Assembly: GCA_016490735.1 (NCBI GenBank)
Contig: JAEMWC010000096.1
Span: forward strand, 1,222,501-1,286,500
Source: Pachyseris speciosa
Taxonomy: Eukaryota > Cnidaria > Anthozoa > Scleractinia > Pachyseridae
Direction: 5' to 3'
Length of the DNA stretch: 64,000 bases
A program made the position numbers and the translations under genes. The notes under the pieces were generated by a model. It was not told where the DNA came from, made no database searches, and saw only the letters and a list, made by a program, of their open reading frames with translations. The number at the start of each line of letters is the position of its first letter. Positions within the stretch are counted from its first letter, which is position 1. Of the stretch, positions 46,601 to 59,819 are shown one piece after another.

Positions 46601-49034
46601 CAAGTGTTATAGCAGACACGCCTTGAAGCTGTTTTGGTTTATTTGCCCAGTGTCTTTATCAGTTGAGTTTCTTCATCAACAGTTTGACAATTGAAATGGC
46701 ATCGCGCGCACTTGGCAAAAAGGGAGAGACTGCGAGTTCTGCCTTTTAACGCTTTTAAGAATCAAAGGAAGTGCTAATGATATCGGTCGAGAGCTTTTGA
46801 TTAAGAAACACTTAAAGTTATCCGACACGACAAAACAAACCGCCTTACGCAAAGAAATTTTTAATATTCGGAATATTCACCCTGCTCTTTCGCAATCAAA
46901 AAGAGAAAAGCTTGTTTAGGTGAGCTGTAATTATCCATCAGTGACACAAAACGCTTTTAGCACCAACGGAAGTGACACAGAGAAGAGTGCATTCAGGTTG
47001 AACACGTCTCCTCCATATTTAAAACAAATGACCTTAATGCGAAAAAAGTTTGCTCTCGTCTTTAGGCCCAAAGTGCACTTAACGCCCAAAGTGGAGTATT
47101 AGTGGTTTTTTTGTTGTTAAAATGTGACTGATCTCTTAATGGCCAAACAAAAGGAAAAACGAACCGGATGTTGCTCTGAAGACGACAAATCTTGCTACAG
47201 GCAAAAACGACAGGATTTTCTTTGCAATGCTAATCTAAAAAATAACAACACTCGCAAGGTCAACTGTGAATCTCGTCTGAGTTCCATGGTCAATATGACG
47301 GGAAAAAACACATGCTTGTTAACTACAATTAACTGGAATAAAGTGCACTTTCCTCGCGTGCGAAGAAGTGTCCATTTGCCACGAAAATGCGATGCACTTG
47401 AGAAACTCATGAAGCCGCTTGAGGGCAAACTAAATATGTACATAAATTTCTCCTCTCGTTTTTGAAAAATTACAACCAATTAGAACCGATTTATTGAATT
47501 TCCTGTTGATCCGCATGGGCCAACCCCCCAGCTTTTAGCTGGCGTGAAACTCTTTAAGAGCAAAACTTTAAGCGAAATTGTGCACGGCAGACTGAAAAAG
47601 GTTTGCAACACTTCGCGTTGTTTTTAGCGAGCGAACATTTTGAGGCGGGATTTTGTCGCGCGGGGACAATAGCCGTCGAAAACATGGCTGCGCTGTGGAC
47701 AAGAAGCAATCAACCTCCTGCTGATATGGTCAACTCCAGAGTCTTGGTTTAAAAAGCCTCACTTGTGGCTCGTACATAAAACATGAGCCAGTTTGGCCTC
47801 TTCAAAGAATGAAAATGTAGTCTGTTTGGCAAAACATTGGGAGGTCGTATCGTAAGACCCATGTGTTTGGCGTTCTCTATCGCCCGCCCGCTAAGCTCTT
47901 TAGAAAAAAGTTCCGTCTCTGGGGCTTGTTTTGGCTTCTTGTTTTTGTAATCAACCGTGTGGGTGAATACTAGAGTTTTCATGCATCAAGTCAACCGTCC
48001 GCTCCTAAGGGACTTTTTGACTACACCTTTTAAACAGAGAACTATAGTAATTCAATTCTTAATCAGCGAACAAGAAGCAGTAAACAAAGAGAAGTTGAAT
48101 GCTGCTAAGTCTTTTGAGTAAACGAAAGTAGGTTTGACTAGGTATGGGTCAAAATTGAAAAGATTTTCGAGCAGGTGCGCTGGAAAATTTGAAAGTAAAA
48201 GCAAGTGCAGCAGGAGTAGCTGTAAAATTTCTCGGACAAGTTTCTGAAGCTTGAAAACGTTAGGCAAACGGTTATCTGAGGGTTGGGAGTGAGCACACAC
48301 GATGTACAGCTGTTGAAAGGAGGATATTTTATTTTGTGAATAAAATGACAGGTCTCAAGGACCAGCACGCTACTCTGATATTATTTTCCGTTGTAAGAGT
48401 CGCACAAAAGTGACCAAAATTTTCGCTCAACCAGCGATTGTTGAGTCATGTTTCAACACCCGTTACGTCACACTCGAACAGTATAAAATATTCTTTTAAA
48501 ACATTAACAAATTCATACTTATGTTCGTCAAGCGAACTGTTATATAAGTTACATTTTTCTCTCAAAACGCTTTATATTAAAACGTGTTTCATCTGTCATA
48601 ATTTTTCCTTCATTCTCAGTCTGTTCTTTACATCTGATTTCGCCAAAACTCCTTCGCTAATGCATGGCCTCGGGGCAATGATTTGCTTAATCTTTCTAAT
48701 GGCCAGTGAAGTTTGCAAGCGGCACTTTATTGATCCAGCGATAACTAGGTTTTCTATTTTCTCAGTCTGGGTTCAGCCTAACATTTGGTTTGTCGCAAAA
48801 CAAGATAATTGAAGTATTCTGTCGGTGCATTTTATTCTTATCAGCTGGCTCATGAGAGGATGAAAACCCGGCCATTTTCAAGTCTTTTATTCTCTTTGAC
48901 TCGAAGCTAATCATTCATATGCGGACTTTCTTTCCTAAATCCATTAAATAATTCCTTTTTTCTCTCTGATCAATAACTTTACAGATAGTAGATACACAGC
49001 TACACATTTTCGGGCGCAAACTTTTCCAGCTCAT
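43636..49034. other. Gene-poor region downstream of LHX1
   Basis: 5.4 kb with no recognisable exon or mobile element. A degenerate CA-rich stretch is at 44505-44575. A 113-codon ORF at 47124-47465 has no family likeness and no splice context. Next to a developmental homeobox gene this could hold enhancers or unannotated UTR/ncRNA, but nothing in the sequence proves it. Confidence 0.5.
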
Positions 49035-52000
49035 TCACCAAACCTCAGCGGAAGACGGAATAGTGTTGTGCGGTCTCCCAGCTGTCGTGTCATATATTAC
49101 GCCATTTGTATTTTGCCCAACAACACAGTTGCTTATTTGTATACCCGCGCTCCCATCGTTAATAGGATTCGGCGGCATTATTGCCTGGTGGTTAAATCCC
49201 GTATTCTGAAGCATTTGAGAATTGCCCAAGGTAGTAGGCACTTCGGTCGGCAAACCAGGATCACCCTTCATGTAAAAATCATCAAACGCCGCTGTGGGAA
49301 AGTGTACATTTTGCGAAGCTAAACGTGTGAAAGAAATAAACAACACAGTAAGAAATAAGAAACAGATTTTTTGAGAGATATACTCCAGTCCTAAAGCCCA
49401 TATTTTCAATGTCTTATCTTCACACTAAAACACGATTCCTTGGTCGGCTTTTGGGGGGCTTTCTTGATTTATATTTTGTAAACAATCTCTTTGTGGTTAA
49501 AACAGATAGCGTTCCACTAAGGAAGACCCATATCTAAAGAATGATGTTATGCCATCAACAGGTAAAAGAGGCGGAATCTTGCCGGACCCTTTGTGTCATT
49601 ATCGATCTTGCCTCAACGAGAAACACAGTCTCGAGGGAGGAAATCTGAGTAAAGCTGTAAATTTGTCATAACAAAAAAACTAAAAATATATTCATATCCA
49701 TGAAAAGTATGACACATACAAACGGCAAATAAAATTTTTCGAATTTATGGGAACGTATTCTTAGCAACTTTCTTTGGTATTTTTACACTTCTGTCGATGA
49801 CAAACATCGGAAGTTTAAGAGTATTCATTAACACATTTCAGTCGAGAAGAAAACGAGAAGCTGGCATGCTGCATAAAAGTTGTCAAGGTGCAGACGTCTC
49901 GTTTTAAATCTTTTCATGCATTCAGGGGTCCATCGTCTTCTGTAGCACATGGTGAAACTACAGCGTATGAAAACTTAGTTCTTGAGGAAACGTTAACTCC
50001 GTTCTACTTTGTCATATACATTTTTGACGAAGATTTAAGTTTTCCTGCTTAAAAATTTGGTTCTTGGAAAATTAATAGAACGCCAGTCCTGAGTTAAATT
50101 AAAGTGAAAACAGTCGACTTCAACTCCGCAATTTTGTTAATTATGCTTGCAGAGATTTTTTTTAAATATTGTTGAAGTCACAAAGAGAACCCTCCTCCAG
50201 AATATCAGTTTTAAATTGTCTTTTAGTCGTTCTAACAACCGAGTATGCTGCACGGTTGCAGTTTTTGACTTCCAAAAGCTAAACGATAAACCTTTTTAAT
50301 TATTTAAGGAAGGAGATCTCCTTGAAACAGTGGGTAGTTTGTTTCTCAACAGACTAACACGGATGGCTAAAATCACGGCATGTTGAGAGTTTATTTCCGC
50401 CTTAAAATACAACAGTGAGTTTTGCGAAAGCTTTTCGCCGTGAACCAATCTAGACGTTGAATATCTCGAGGAAGTAAGTTGCAGCGCGTTTCGCCCGGTA
50501 AATCCCTTATCGCTAAACAAAACTTGTGATAAACAGTATTTCCATTTTGCCATTTCCTGCCAGCCCATATTGAGTATCTTTGGATATTGCATGTTGCCTA
50601 CTGCTGGCTATTTTTAGCTCAAACACTTTTTTGTCGAACTTGGAGCCATCCGCACGAAAACTATTGGCACAGCTGTTGATTCTCATAAATGTGCTCAAAA
50701 TTTTAGACAGCCAAAATGGTTGAATAATGTCTTTATCAAACAATAGAAGGCTCAAAGCAGAATTATTCAAATTCGTAATTTTAAGTATCTTTTGGTAGCT
50801 TGCCAGATTTTTTTATTTTAAAAAAAGAGAGACTGACAACCACTTAGTTCTGTGGTCGAACGTGAGCACTTGCTTGCGGTCAGGAACGCTTTCAGTCCGT
50901 GCGCAAAGACGACTGTTAAAACGTTCTTTGTAAATTTCTCCATCTCTAAGGGCAACTGATTAAGCTTTTAAAGGTTTGAGGAAGAAGAGAAAATGTCACG
51001 AGCGCTGTTAATGCTATCAAATTGAAGAGTTTTCGAGTGCTTCTCAAACATACACTCGAGTGATTTCCATTTACACTTGACTGATATATATTTCCTCTGT
51101 CACACAAATTACGTGCGTGCTTTGCCAAAACCCAATGTGCGCAGATAAAGGGTTGGGACGGAGATGGAGAAATCTCTTGAGAAAAACGCATGGAAACGCG
51201 AGCAAGGAGTTCGAGGCAAACGTTTGTGTAGCTTACCTGCGTAATTTAAATGCGATGTGTTGATTGACTGTTCGGTGTTTGATGCTGTTCCGTTTCCTAG
51301 GTTTTCACCTCGAGCTCGCCGTGATCGTCTACCTGACCTGACCGCGCGGTTCGCGGCGTTTGCTGGTGCAACTCCTTGTTGTTTGAGTCTTCTCTCTTTC
51401 GATCGTCTATTCTGGAACCACACTTGGATGACTCGCATGTTCAAGCCTGTTTCTTGAGCTAATTTTTCGCGGATATTTCGGGAAGGTTTCGGTGTGGCTG
51501 CAAAGGTTGCCTTGAGCGCCTCCAGTTGCTTGGCTTTAATCGTCGTACGTGGACCCCGGCGTTTCGTTCCCAATGCGATGTCGAAATCCTCGTCCAAACC
51601 ATAGCTAAGATCTTTCTCTTCAGAATCAGAGTCTACGAAACAATGTAACACACAACAGAAAAATTAGATCTATTAAGATTAAATAGCCGTTTGTGTATTA
51701 ATAAACAAAGCAATTCCTATTCTACACGGCACTCACCGGACTTGCTTGGTAAGCGTGATTGATAGTAGTCGTCTTTACAAACGAATTTACTATCTCCCAC
51801 GTAATACAGTTCATCGCCGGTTAAGATTTGCCGATTGCAGGTGGAGCAATTGAAGCATTTGACGTGAAACACCAAGTGTTTTGCTCTCCGTACCATGTCG
51901 TTTGGCGAGATCCCCAAACAGCATCCAGCGCATTTGGTTCCATAACGCCTGAGAATTTTAGAAAAAAAAAAACGCACGTTAAAAACGTACATTTCACAGC

Positions 52001-52263
52001 GATCAAATTAACTCGTTCCAGGCAAACGCTGACAGGGCAGTAAATAATAGGCGGTGTTCGAATTTTCGACCGATTGTGGGCAGTTTATACCTGTAAAAAT
52101 CGTTCTTACAGAACAGCTTTCCTTCTCGGGAGAAACACTTGTTCGTGAGTGCGCTTTTGCAGTCGTGACAGTGGACACATTTTACATGCCACACTCGATC
52201 CAAAACCTTGAGCAGGAATTTGTCCGAGATAGGCAGCTCGCATCCCGCGCATTGCTGAACCAT
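49035..52263 (-). CDS. LHX1: LIM-homeodomain transcription factor LHX1/LHX5 (Lim1)
   Basis: Developmental transcription factor acting in the nucleus with LDB co-factors. Four exons on the minus strand (52263-52091, 51948-51737, 51632-51237, 49318-49035) give 354 aa in continuous frame. LIM1 runs from [12 protein letters not shown] to CKNDFYR and LIM2 from [14 protein letters not shown] to CKDDYY; both keep the CxxC-H-C zinc pattern. An acidic DSDSEEKD linker precedes the homeodomain (about 152-211): [17 protein letters not shown], helix 3 [15 protein letters not shown]. This is diagnostic of the LHX1/5 class; ancestral, so either symbol fits. The last exon is a Pro/Asn-rich tail ending EVW, like the VW end of bilaterian Lim1. 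The start MVQQCAGC matches the usual start immediately before LIM1. The last intron is about 1.9 kb. Confidence 0.95.
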
Positions 52264-55200
52264 GTTGCAAATCTGCGCCTTCATCCAGACGATTCGATAT
52301 GTCGCCTGCCAACTCAGCTCTCTTCTGTCCTCTGTGGCCGAAAGTACGTTTATGTAAAGCACAGGTTACCGCGCGTGAAATTTATGCGAGTAACTCTTCT
52401 ACGTGCCCGGTGGGTGGTACGTTTGTCTCTGGCAGCTGCCGAGCGGTACGGTAAAATGATGCGAGAGAAGGGACTCTGGATTTTCTGAACACTGGCGCTC
52501 TATTTTATTCCGCGGTCAAAATTTGCATATAGTTTGAAGCACGGAATGCAAAGTGACGGGATGAAAGCGCGCGACTCAGAAAGCACTCAGTGCACTATGC
52601 TATACGTCAATTAGCTTGTTGAAAGACAACACATTTGCGCGCTCCGCTTTTGATATCTTTTGACTCCGCCTGTCAAAGCGAATTGACAGTTCAAATTTGA
52701 CAGCACCGTGACAAAGGCCAATGACATTGAGAGCCTTTGTGGGCGCGAGCGAAACTTTCAACACAGTATTGTTCGCCCGAGATTATGTAAACTCCCAAAA
52801 ATCGCGCAATTTGAACATCTTTTGTGGCCATTGTTCCCTTTGACTGCTTTCGTAAGTCAAAGAGCGCCAACTTGTCTCGCAAGGCCTGACCACGCGCGCG
52901 CCCCTCAAGTGAAGCGAGCGATCGATGATGTTGCAAAGGAAACACTGGCATCTTATCTCGCCTGTGTTACGCGAATATTGGATTACAGACATTTCCGACT
53001 ATTGAGAACATTTTTATGCTGGTTTGTACATCATGATCGATATCAGAGTAAAAGGCGGCTTGGAGGCTCGCCGCTCGAAACGGAAAAGCTTTTGTGCCGA
53101 GATTTACTTTATCTCGTGATAAACCCTATGTTGTTGTCACTAAAACATGTCAAAACACTCCCATTTGCGAGTGTTTATTTACATACGACTTTTCCAAACA
53201 ATACCCAACAGTTAGCGCATATTCTAATGAGCTACAAGCTGCCCTCATTTTGCTGAGTTCTCGGATGGATATTTCCCCTGATCGGACCAAAAAGTCGTAT
53301 AAAAGCAAATTCTGTCAAAACGAACCATCTGCTCTTTCCACGCGCGAAAACGGATGGCAAACCACAGATTTGCATCATTTCAGTTGGCTCCTCAAAGTCG
53401 ATTTTCCAAAAGGGCTTCTTCCGCAGAAATTTAATTTCACAAAGTGAATTATTCAATAATGCCGACAGTTTTTTCGTTTGCTGTTTGACGGTTCATTGGT
53501 TAAACTAGGGTTTGATAAAAGCCGTGTCTGGCGCTCTTCCTTCGCCAAAAGACGGCAAAATAGTAAAACTTGTTAACTAGTCCGTGCTAATCGCTTTATT
53601 AAATGTAAGAGGATTTTAGCATCTGATCTTTTTTTACGAGACTAAAAAAAAGGAAAGACAATGTGATTTTTAAATAAGGTTTACTATTGGAATAAATTTT
53701 TGCTCAAGAAAATAAATTTTCTGTCAATAATCCTGTTCTTTTTTCATTGGTTTGTATCAGTGGTGTTAAACTCTCCAACACAGCTTTGGTTCAATATGCT
53801 AATTTGTAAAAACACCTGCTAAATCGTGACACCTGCCATTTGCTTTCCAACCGCTGTGCAACTGGGGCGCAGGCGACGAAAAACGTCGATTTTTAGTCAA
53901 AGATGAGTCTCCTCTGGGATTTGATTTTAGACGGCGCAGATTTTTTGCTAGACACTACATCGACAGAAACACTACATCGACAGAAAAAAAAAACACTGAA
54001 CGACTTGTCCTGCTTGTAAATTCATGATACCTCTCCGGCCGTTTACCTTTCAAATTTTTAGCCTAAATTCCGGGATGGTTTGTGGCTCAATGGTTGAAAA
54101 AATCGTAAAACATAGTGGTTTTCAAAATGGTGATTTTGGTTAGGCGTTAAAAAGTCTAAGTCGTCTAAGCAAGTTATTTTAGATCTGTGCCTTAGGTGGT
54201 TTCAGTAAGCATAATGGTCAGCAGTAGTCAGTAAACGCATAATCTCTTAAAAGTATCTCGTTGTTAATGTAACTAAACATTAGGCAAAGCGCAGTAAACT
54301 CGGATCAGTTTTGATCATGGGAACCTTTCCTTGCTCTTGTCGAAAAATCCCATGGCTGTCCCGTAGAAGGTAACTGGCCGTTTTTCAAAATCTTGGCTAA
54401 GACTATTAAGTTGAGGATTTCCTCGTGCGTTTAGGGTAAATTTGTTGTCTACTTTTAAGATGTTAATTTTATAAGAGTGGTTGTGTGGTACATGAATCAC
54501 GTTTTACGAAGGGTTTCTGTAATTGTGTACTAATTTACAACACCATATGGTTTTATTCGCTTTTCGCGGTGCCTAATAAAGTAGAATTGTGGCGTTATTC
54601 AACAAAACATAAGAATCTTTTTATTTTCTTCAGTCTTTTTCACATAAAGCGAAAACATGAAAAATCGATGGTAAATAAATGACAGAGGTTCGGATCGGAT
54701 GAAAAACAGTTCAGCGTGAAATTTAGCAGACGGTATTCCAGTGACCCTTGTTATGAATACCTCCTGCTTGGGCAGGGCATATATCACTTGTCAAATCAAT
54801 ATTTGTATGATTTATCGCCTCAGCATGTATCATCTCTACTTCCTTTTCACTGGTTATATTTCTCACCTGTTGCAATCAAGCTTTTACCAGCTCTTCAGTC
54901 ATTTAATGTCTCACCTTTGAGTGCTGATTATCTGTTATTTCCCACATTCACCGCGCTAATAACTTAATGAATTTATTTTTAATCTCTCTCTCTCTATCTG
55001 AAGAAAAAAAATGAAAAACGAACTAACCACAGGATACTTCGATTCAATAACTCTAATTTGAATAAACTCAGTTTAAGATTTAATTCAAAGACTTAAAAGT
55101 TAGAACCGCCTTCTAATAAAAGACATCACCACGTGAACCGACTATTGTTCTGCTCTGTAGCTTGAATTTGAAAATTTTATTCAGAATGAAGTTAAAACCA

Positions 55201-55753
55201 CCTTGTACAGCTCAGTAACCAGTCGCTGGAAATTGCCGTGCTTTGCAGCCGGCTTTTATTTGAATGGTCACACTTAAGAAATTCTGCACAGTCTGGTAAA
55301 GCTAATACACAGAACCACAGGAAAGTTCTGCTCAGTAGCTTTTATTTGCTTGGCCACATTTCAGATCAGGATTTTCTCCAGACTCAATAGTTACCTCTTC
55401 CTTGTGCAGCATGACAAACGCTTCCCACAGGATCGTAAAAACGCTCAATACTTTTGATTTGAAACACCTTGTGCAGCACTGAGACAGTACTAAGCCAAGA
55501 AAAACAGTCCTTCTAAGGGTTAGACAACATTACGAACTCATGGCCGGGTTGGCTGCGATATCCGAACCTTTTAACCATCTGCGGGAGTAACAAACTCCAT
55601 ATTTACTATCCATGTTCACTGAGCTTCCTGTGGCCATTTGCTGTCTTTCCTGAATCCAATGTTGTGTATTCACGTTAGTAAAGTCAAATCAAGCCAAATG
55701 GCCAAACCTCTCCGCTCCTTACAGCCCTTTTTTTAATATTAATACAGGCTTTC
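52264..55753. other. Upstream region of LHX1
   Basis: 3.5 kb containing the LHX1 5' UTR and promoter by position. A 182-codon ORF at 52708-53256 (+) has no family resemblance and is probably chance in a GC-richer stretch. A 16-bp tandem pair (ACACTACATCGACAGA) is near 53953. No other gene seen. Confidence 0.5.
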
Positions 55754-57697
55754 TTTTAAGTGATATGTATCTTTCCACGATTGCGAGCAGCTCCCCGAAG
55801 GCCCAAATACCCCCTGTCGATATGTTTCAGTTAGTAAAAGTAAACTGTTTTTTTTTTTTTTTTTTTCAACTGACCATTGCCTGATCGATTCTCGAGTACC
55901 GCGTGTTTAGAGATGAAGCCATTGAAGCAAACCGCTTGCGGGTTTATCAGTCAATTGACTTTTATTGCACAAAGTTTAGAATCGACTCCACCTGCTTCAG
56001 TTTCATTTGATACTTGATTTCTATCACGTAAAGGAGTTTGAAAATCATCGGTTTGCACGCGATGAGCTTTCCATTGAGACGCGATGATTGATGAGAAAAT
56101 GGTGTTGAATAATGGTAACGGCCCGCAGTAATGACACTCGATATAATGACAACACATGATAACAATTCACCTTTGCTAGAACACCCCGACTCGTGGAAGT
56201 GAAGCGCGTTCAACCGCCACAAGTTCAAATGCTGATGTTGTCTGGCTCCTATCTTTTTCCGCGCCAAGTATGATCGCAATTCATTCCTCCTATACTCAGT
56301 AGCTTTCCAGACGCGGTCTGTGACTGGAGAACGAAACAGCAGCTGCTACAATCGAAACAATGCCCCTGGCCCTGATAACAAAAGAAGCTACAGGTCACAC
56401 GGACCAAGGAGTGTACTGAAAGGGCAAATGGGAACTGGGATTTAGGCTTTTGTTTCGGGGAGAAAATGAGATTGCACGATGTGGGAATGGGATTTGGTCA
56501 TGGGCACTGGGGATACGATCTGGGGGAAAAATTTGTCCCGGGAAATAGGATTTTTACCCCCCCTCACTTTGCGTTCCTTTAAATCCTCTTTACTCACCTC
56601 CTCCTGAGGTGTGCACGCGAGACCCATTAAATTTCTCTCGAACGTACCTCCCTTTCCCTCGCACAGTATTTCTCTCAGGCCGCATCTCTTCTCTCCCATG
56701 TAGTCTAACCAATTGGAGCAAATTACTGAAACCCTTAAAGGTCTGTGAAGCGCCTTAGTAAGATAAGATAAGATAACTTTATTTTATACACAGTATTTCC
56801 ATCAGCTTAATTAATTATTATCAACTAACTCTCTATCTACTTAATTACAATCACAAGAGAATAAAAAATAAAAACAACAAAAAACAATAAAGGCTGCTTT
56901 TCTTGGAGGCCGTATTTAAAATCTTACTTAAACTACTTAAAACTTACTTAAAACTGTGGCGACTCAATTTATTCTTAAAATCTCTACAAACATCTGTCCA
57001 ACATAATAGATTTCTTTTCTAATCTTTGATGCCAGAGTTCTCGCCACCGTAGTGCCCGGAACAATTCATTCAAATTACTGTCATAAGAAGCTTTCATCAA
57101 AATGCGAGCTGCCCGATTTTGAAGCTTTTGAAGTCTATCAGAAAGGCCTTTGTTACAGTTTCCCCACACCTCACTACAATAATCGAAGTGAGGCTGAACG
57201 AGGCTATTATAAACATTGACTACAATATTAAAAGGGATCTGATGTCGTATGCGCTTTATTGCACCAATGGCAGAAGCAATCTTTTTGCAGAAATTTTCTA
57301 TATGACTTTCCCAATTTAAAGTTTGATCGATCCAGACCCCAAGAGATTGAGTTGATGCTACCTGCTCCACGGTCATGTTATTTATAGTTAGAGAAGGACA
57401 ATCTGGAAGATTCGATAACTTCTGTCTGGATGCAATTAGCATAAGCTCGGTTTTTGTCAGGTCCAAGGTAAGCTTGTAAATAGCGCAACGCCCAGCACAC
57501 CGTGACTGAAATTCCACGCATGTTGGCGAATCTCCATGAATCCAAGAGAGGACTTTCCGACCACTGACTTAAACAATTGATCGAGTGGCCAGTTTGATAC
57601 GCAGGGTAGGCTGCCACATTCCAGTTTGTTTCTAGAGGGGCGTGGGGGAGGGGAAGGGGGAGGGGGGGGGGGGTAAAATTGTTTGACTCAAAACAAT
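55754..57697 (+). repeat. Tandem duplication, copy A (carries a LINE)
   Basis: From TTTTAAGTGATATGTAT to the G-run and GGGTAAAATTG, this matches copy B base by base with scattered substitutions, once the 714-bp LINE at 56762-57475 is removed (about 1230 bp remain). Copy A also has a longer T-run near 55850. No gene in the unit is recognisable, though a conserved CT-rich stretch with GTGCACGCGAGACCC lies in both. Confidence 0.88.
56762..57475 (-). mobile_element. 5'-truncated LINE with visible target-site duplication
   Basis: The minus strand encodes the C-terminal part of a reverse transcriptase: TKTELMLIAS, SLGVWIDQTLNWESHI, FDYCSEVWG and LQKLQNRAARILM, ending at 56984. The 3' UTR ends in (TTATC)n. 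GTAA lies on both sides (56758-56761 and 57476-57479). Copy B keeps the empty site (CTTAGTAAATAGCGC), so both boundaries are exact. The 177-codon ORF at 56984-57517 starts in flanking DNA and is a chance fusion. Confidence 0.9.
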
Positions 57698-58955
57698 TTT
57701 AAGTGATATGTATGTTTCCACGATTGCGAGCAGCTCCACGAAGGCCCAAATACTCCCTGTCGATATGTTTCAGTTAGTAAAAGTAAACTGTTTTTTCAAC
57801 TGACCATTTCCTGATCGATTCTCGAGTACCGCGTGTATAGAGACGAGGCCACTGAAGCAAACCGCCTGCGGGTTAATAAGCCAATTGACTTTTGTTGCAC
57901 AAAGTTTAGACAATGTTATCAGTCGACTCCACCTGCTTCAGTTTCGTTTGATACTTGATTTTTATCACGTAAAGGAGTTTGAAAATCATCGGTTTGCACG
58001 CGATGAACTTTCCATTAAGTCGCGATGATTGATGAAAAAATGGTGTTGACTAATGTTAACGGCCCGCAGTAATGACACTCGATATAATGACAACACATGA
58101 CAACAATTCACCTTTGCTAAAACATCCCGACTCGTGGAAGTGAAGCGCGTTCAACCGCCACATGTTCAGATGCTGATGTTGTCTGGCTCCTATCTTTTTC
58201 CGCGCCTTGTATGATCGCCATTAATTCCTCCTATACTCAGTAGCCTTCCAGACGCGGTCTATGATTGGAGAACGAAACAACAGCTGATACAATCGAAACA
58301 ATGCCCCTAGCCCTGATAACAAAAGAAGCTTCAGGTCATCCGGCCTTAGCAGTGAAAGGGCGAATGGGAACTGGGATTTGGGCTTTTGTTTCGGTGAGAA
58401 AATGGATTGCACGATGTGGGAATGGGATTTGGTCACTATATTTGGCACCGAGAATACGATCTGGGGGAAAATTTTTCCCGGGAAATAGGATTTGTACCCC
58501 TCCCTCCCCCCTCCCCCTCCACCCAACTACGCGTTCCTCTTTACTCACCTCCTCCTAAGGTGTGCACGCGAGACCCATTTTCTCTCGAACGTGCCTCCTT
58601 TTTCCTCGCACAGTATTTCTCTCAGGCCGCATCTCTTCTCTCCCATGTACTCTAACCATCTGGAGCAAATTACTGAAACCCTTATGGGTCAGTAAAGCGC
58701 CTTAGTAAATAGCGCAACGCCAAGAACACCGTGAGTGAAATTCCACGCACCTTGGCGAATCTCCATGAGACCAAGAAGAGAACTTTGCGACCACTGACTT
58801 CAAATGACAATTGATTGAGCGGTTCTGTTTAGTGTTACATCAGTTTGATATGCAGGGTAGACTGGCACATTCCAGTTTGTTTGCTAGAAGGACGCGGGAG
58901 GGGTGGAGAGGAGGGGCGGGGAGGGGGGTGGGGGGTAAAATAGTTAGAGTCAGAA
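57698..58955 (+). repeat. Tandem duplication, copy B (empty LINE site)
   Basis: Begins TTTTAAGTGATATGTATG directly after copy A and ends in a matching G-rich run and GGGTAAAATAG. It has no LINE: CGCCTTAGTAAATAGCGCAA near 58690 is the undisturbed target. Divergence from copy A looks like a few percent by eye. Confidence 0.88.
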
Positions 58956-59819
58956 GAACGTCAAATTTTCCTGAGAGGTAAATGGCTTTGTTCATTTCCA
59001 TGACGTTAAGGCTTAAGTTAAGGATTTTCGCAATTAACACTCATGCTTCCAGACTCCGACAAAAGAAAAGTCACAGCAACACGATGTTTTATCCCGTTAT
59101 TATTCGGTGAATGCACCATTTAATCGAGGCATATACCGTAAAAGCTCTATTAAGCTCCCCGGGGGCTTATTGAATTTTAGGCCTCATTAACGGGGGGCTT
59201 ATTTCAAATCTTTAACGCGCCGTTTTCGTCTACAAATAGTTTTTGAACAAAACTCACACAACTGCAGTGAAACTTTATTATTTAATAGAGAGCAGCAAAC
59301 AGTATTATGTGTTTGAGTGTATATTTGTTTAAAAACAAACCCACTGGGCCTCATTTTACGGTAATAAAACAGTTGCCACGTTAAAGCAAACTCTGTTGTC
59401 ATGCTCTTCCTTTTCACTTTCCTGTCGAACTTAAGTCAGAGTCCCTATCTTTTAGCACCCCGAGCTGTTTTTTGAGTCAACAAAACTTTCTCCAGCATGC
59501 GGTGTTTAGAGCCTCCCGCACAGTCGTACTACGACCACCACACACATTTTATAACCCGTACTGTAATTATTTTATCTTGTAATCATCTGTTGTGACTTTG
59601 CTTTTCTTTCTATGTTAATTTTATGTAAATGAGTGTGAAATAAATGAACCATGAATCCCCTAAAGACGACTGTGTGGAAGCATAGTTAATAGAGGGAAAT
59701 GGTTGTGAAGCCTGGCAAACATCAAAGGAGCAAATCAAAGAAGCCAAGATTTATGTTGGAAGGTCCATGACCGTGCACATCTTTTGTTTTGCACTCATGT
59801 AATGTGCATGAATTACATA
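58956..59819. other. Intergenic; no gene seen
   Basis: AT-rich DNA between the tandem duplication and the second CCAAT-rich MITE. It includes a short stretch of repeated GGGGGCTTAT-type units near 59160-59205. No exon recognised. Confidence 0.5.

Noticed and set aside
47124..47465. 113-aa Lys/Asn-rich ORF in the gene-poor region
   Set aside because: No family likeness and no neighbouring exon; cannot be supported from sequence alone.
52708..53256. 182-aa ORF upstream of LHX1
   Set aside because: No domain, no plausible splice or codon pattern, in GC-richer promoter-side DNA; probably chance.
56984..57517. 177-aa protein gene
   Set aside because: It is a LINE reverse-transcriptase fragment whose first codons come from flanking repeat DNA.
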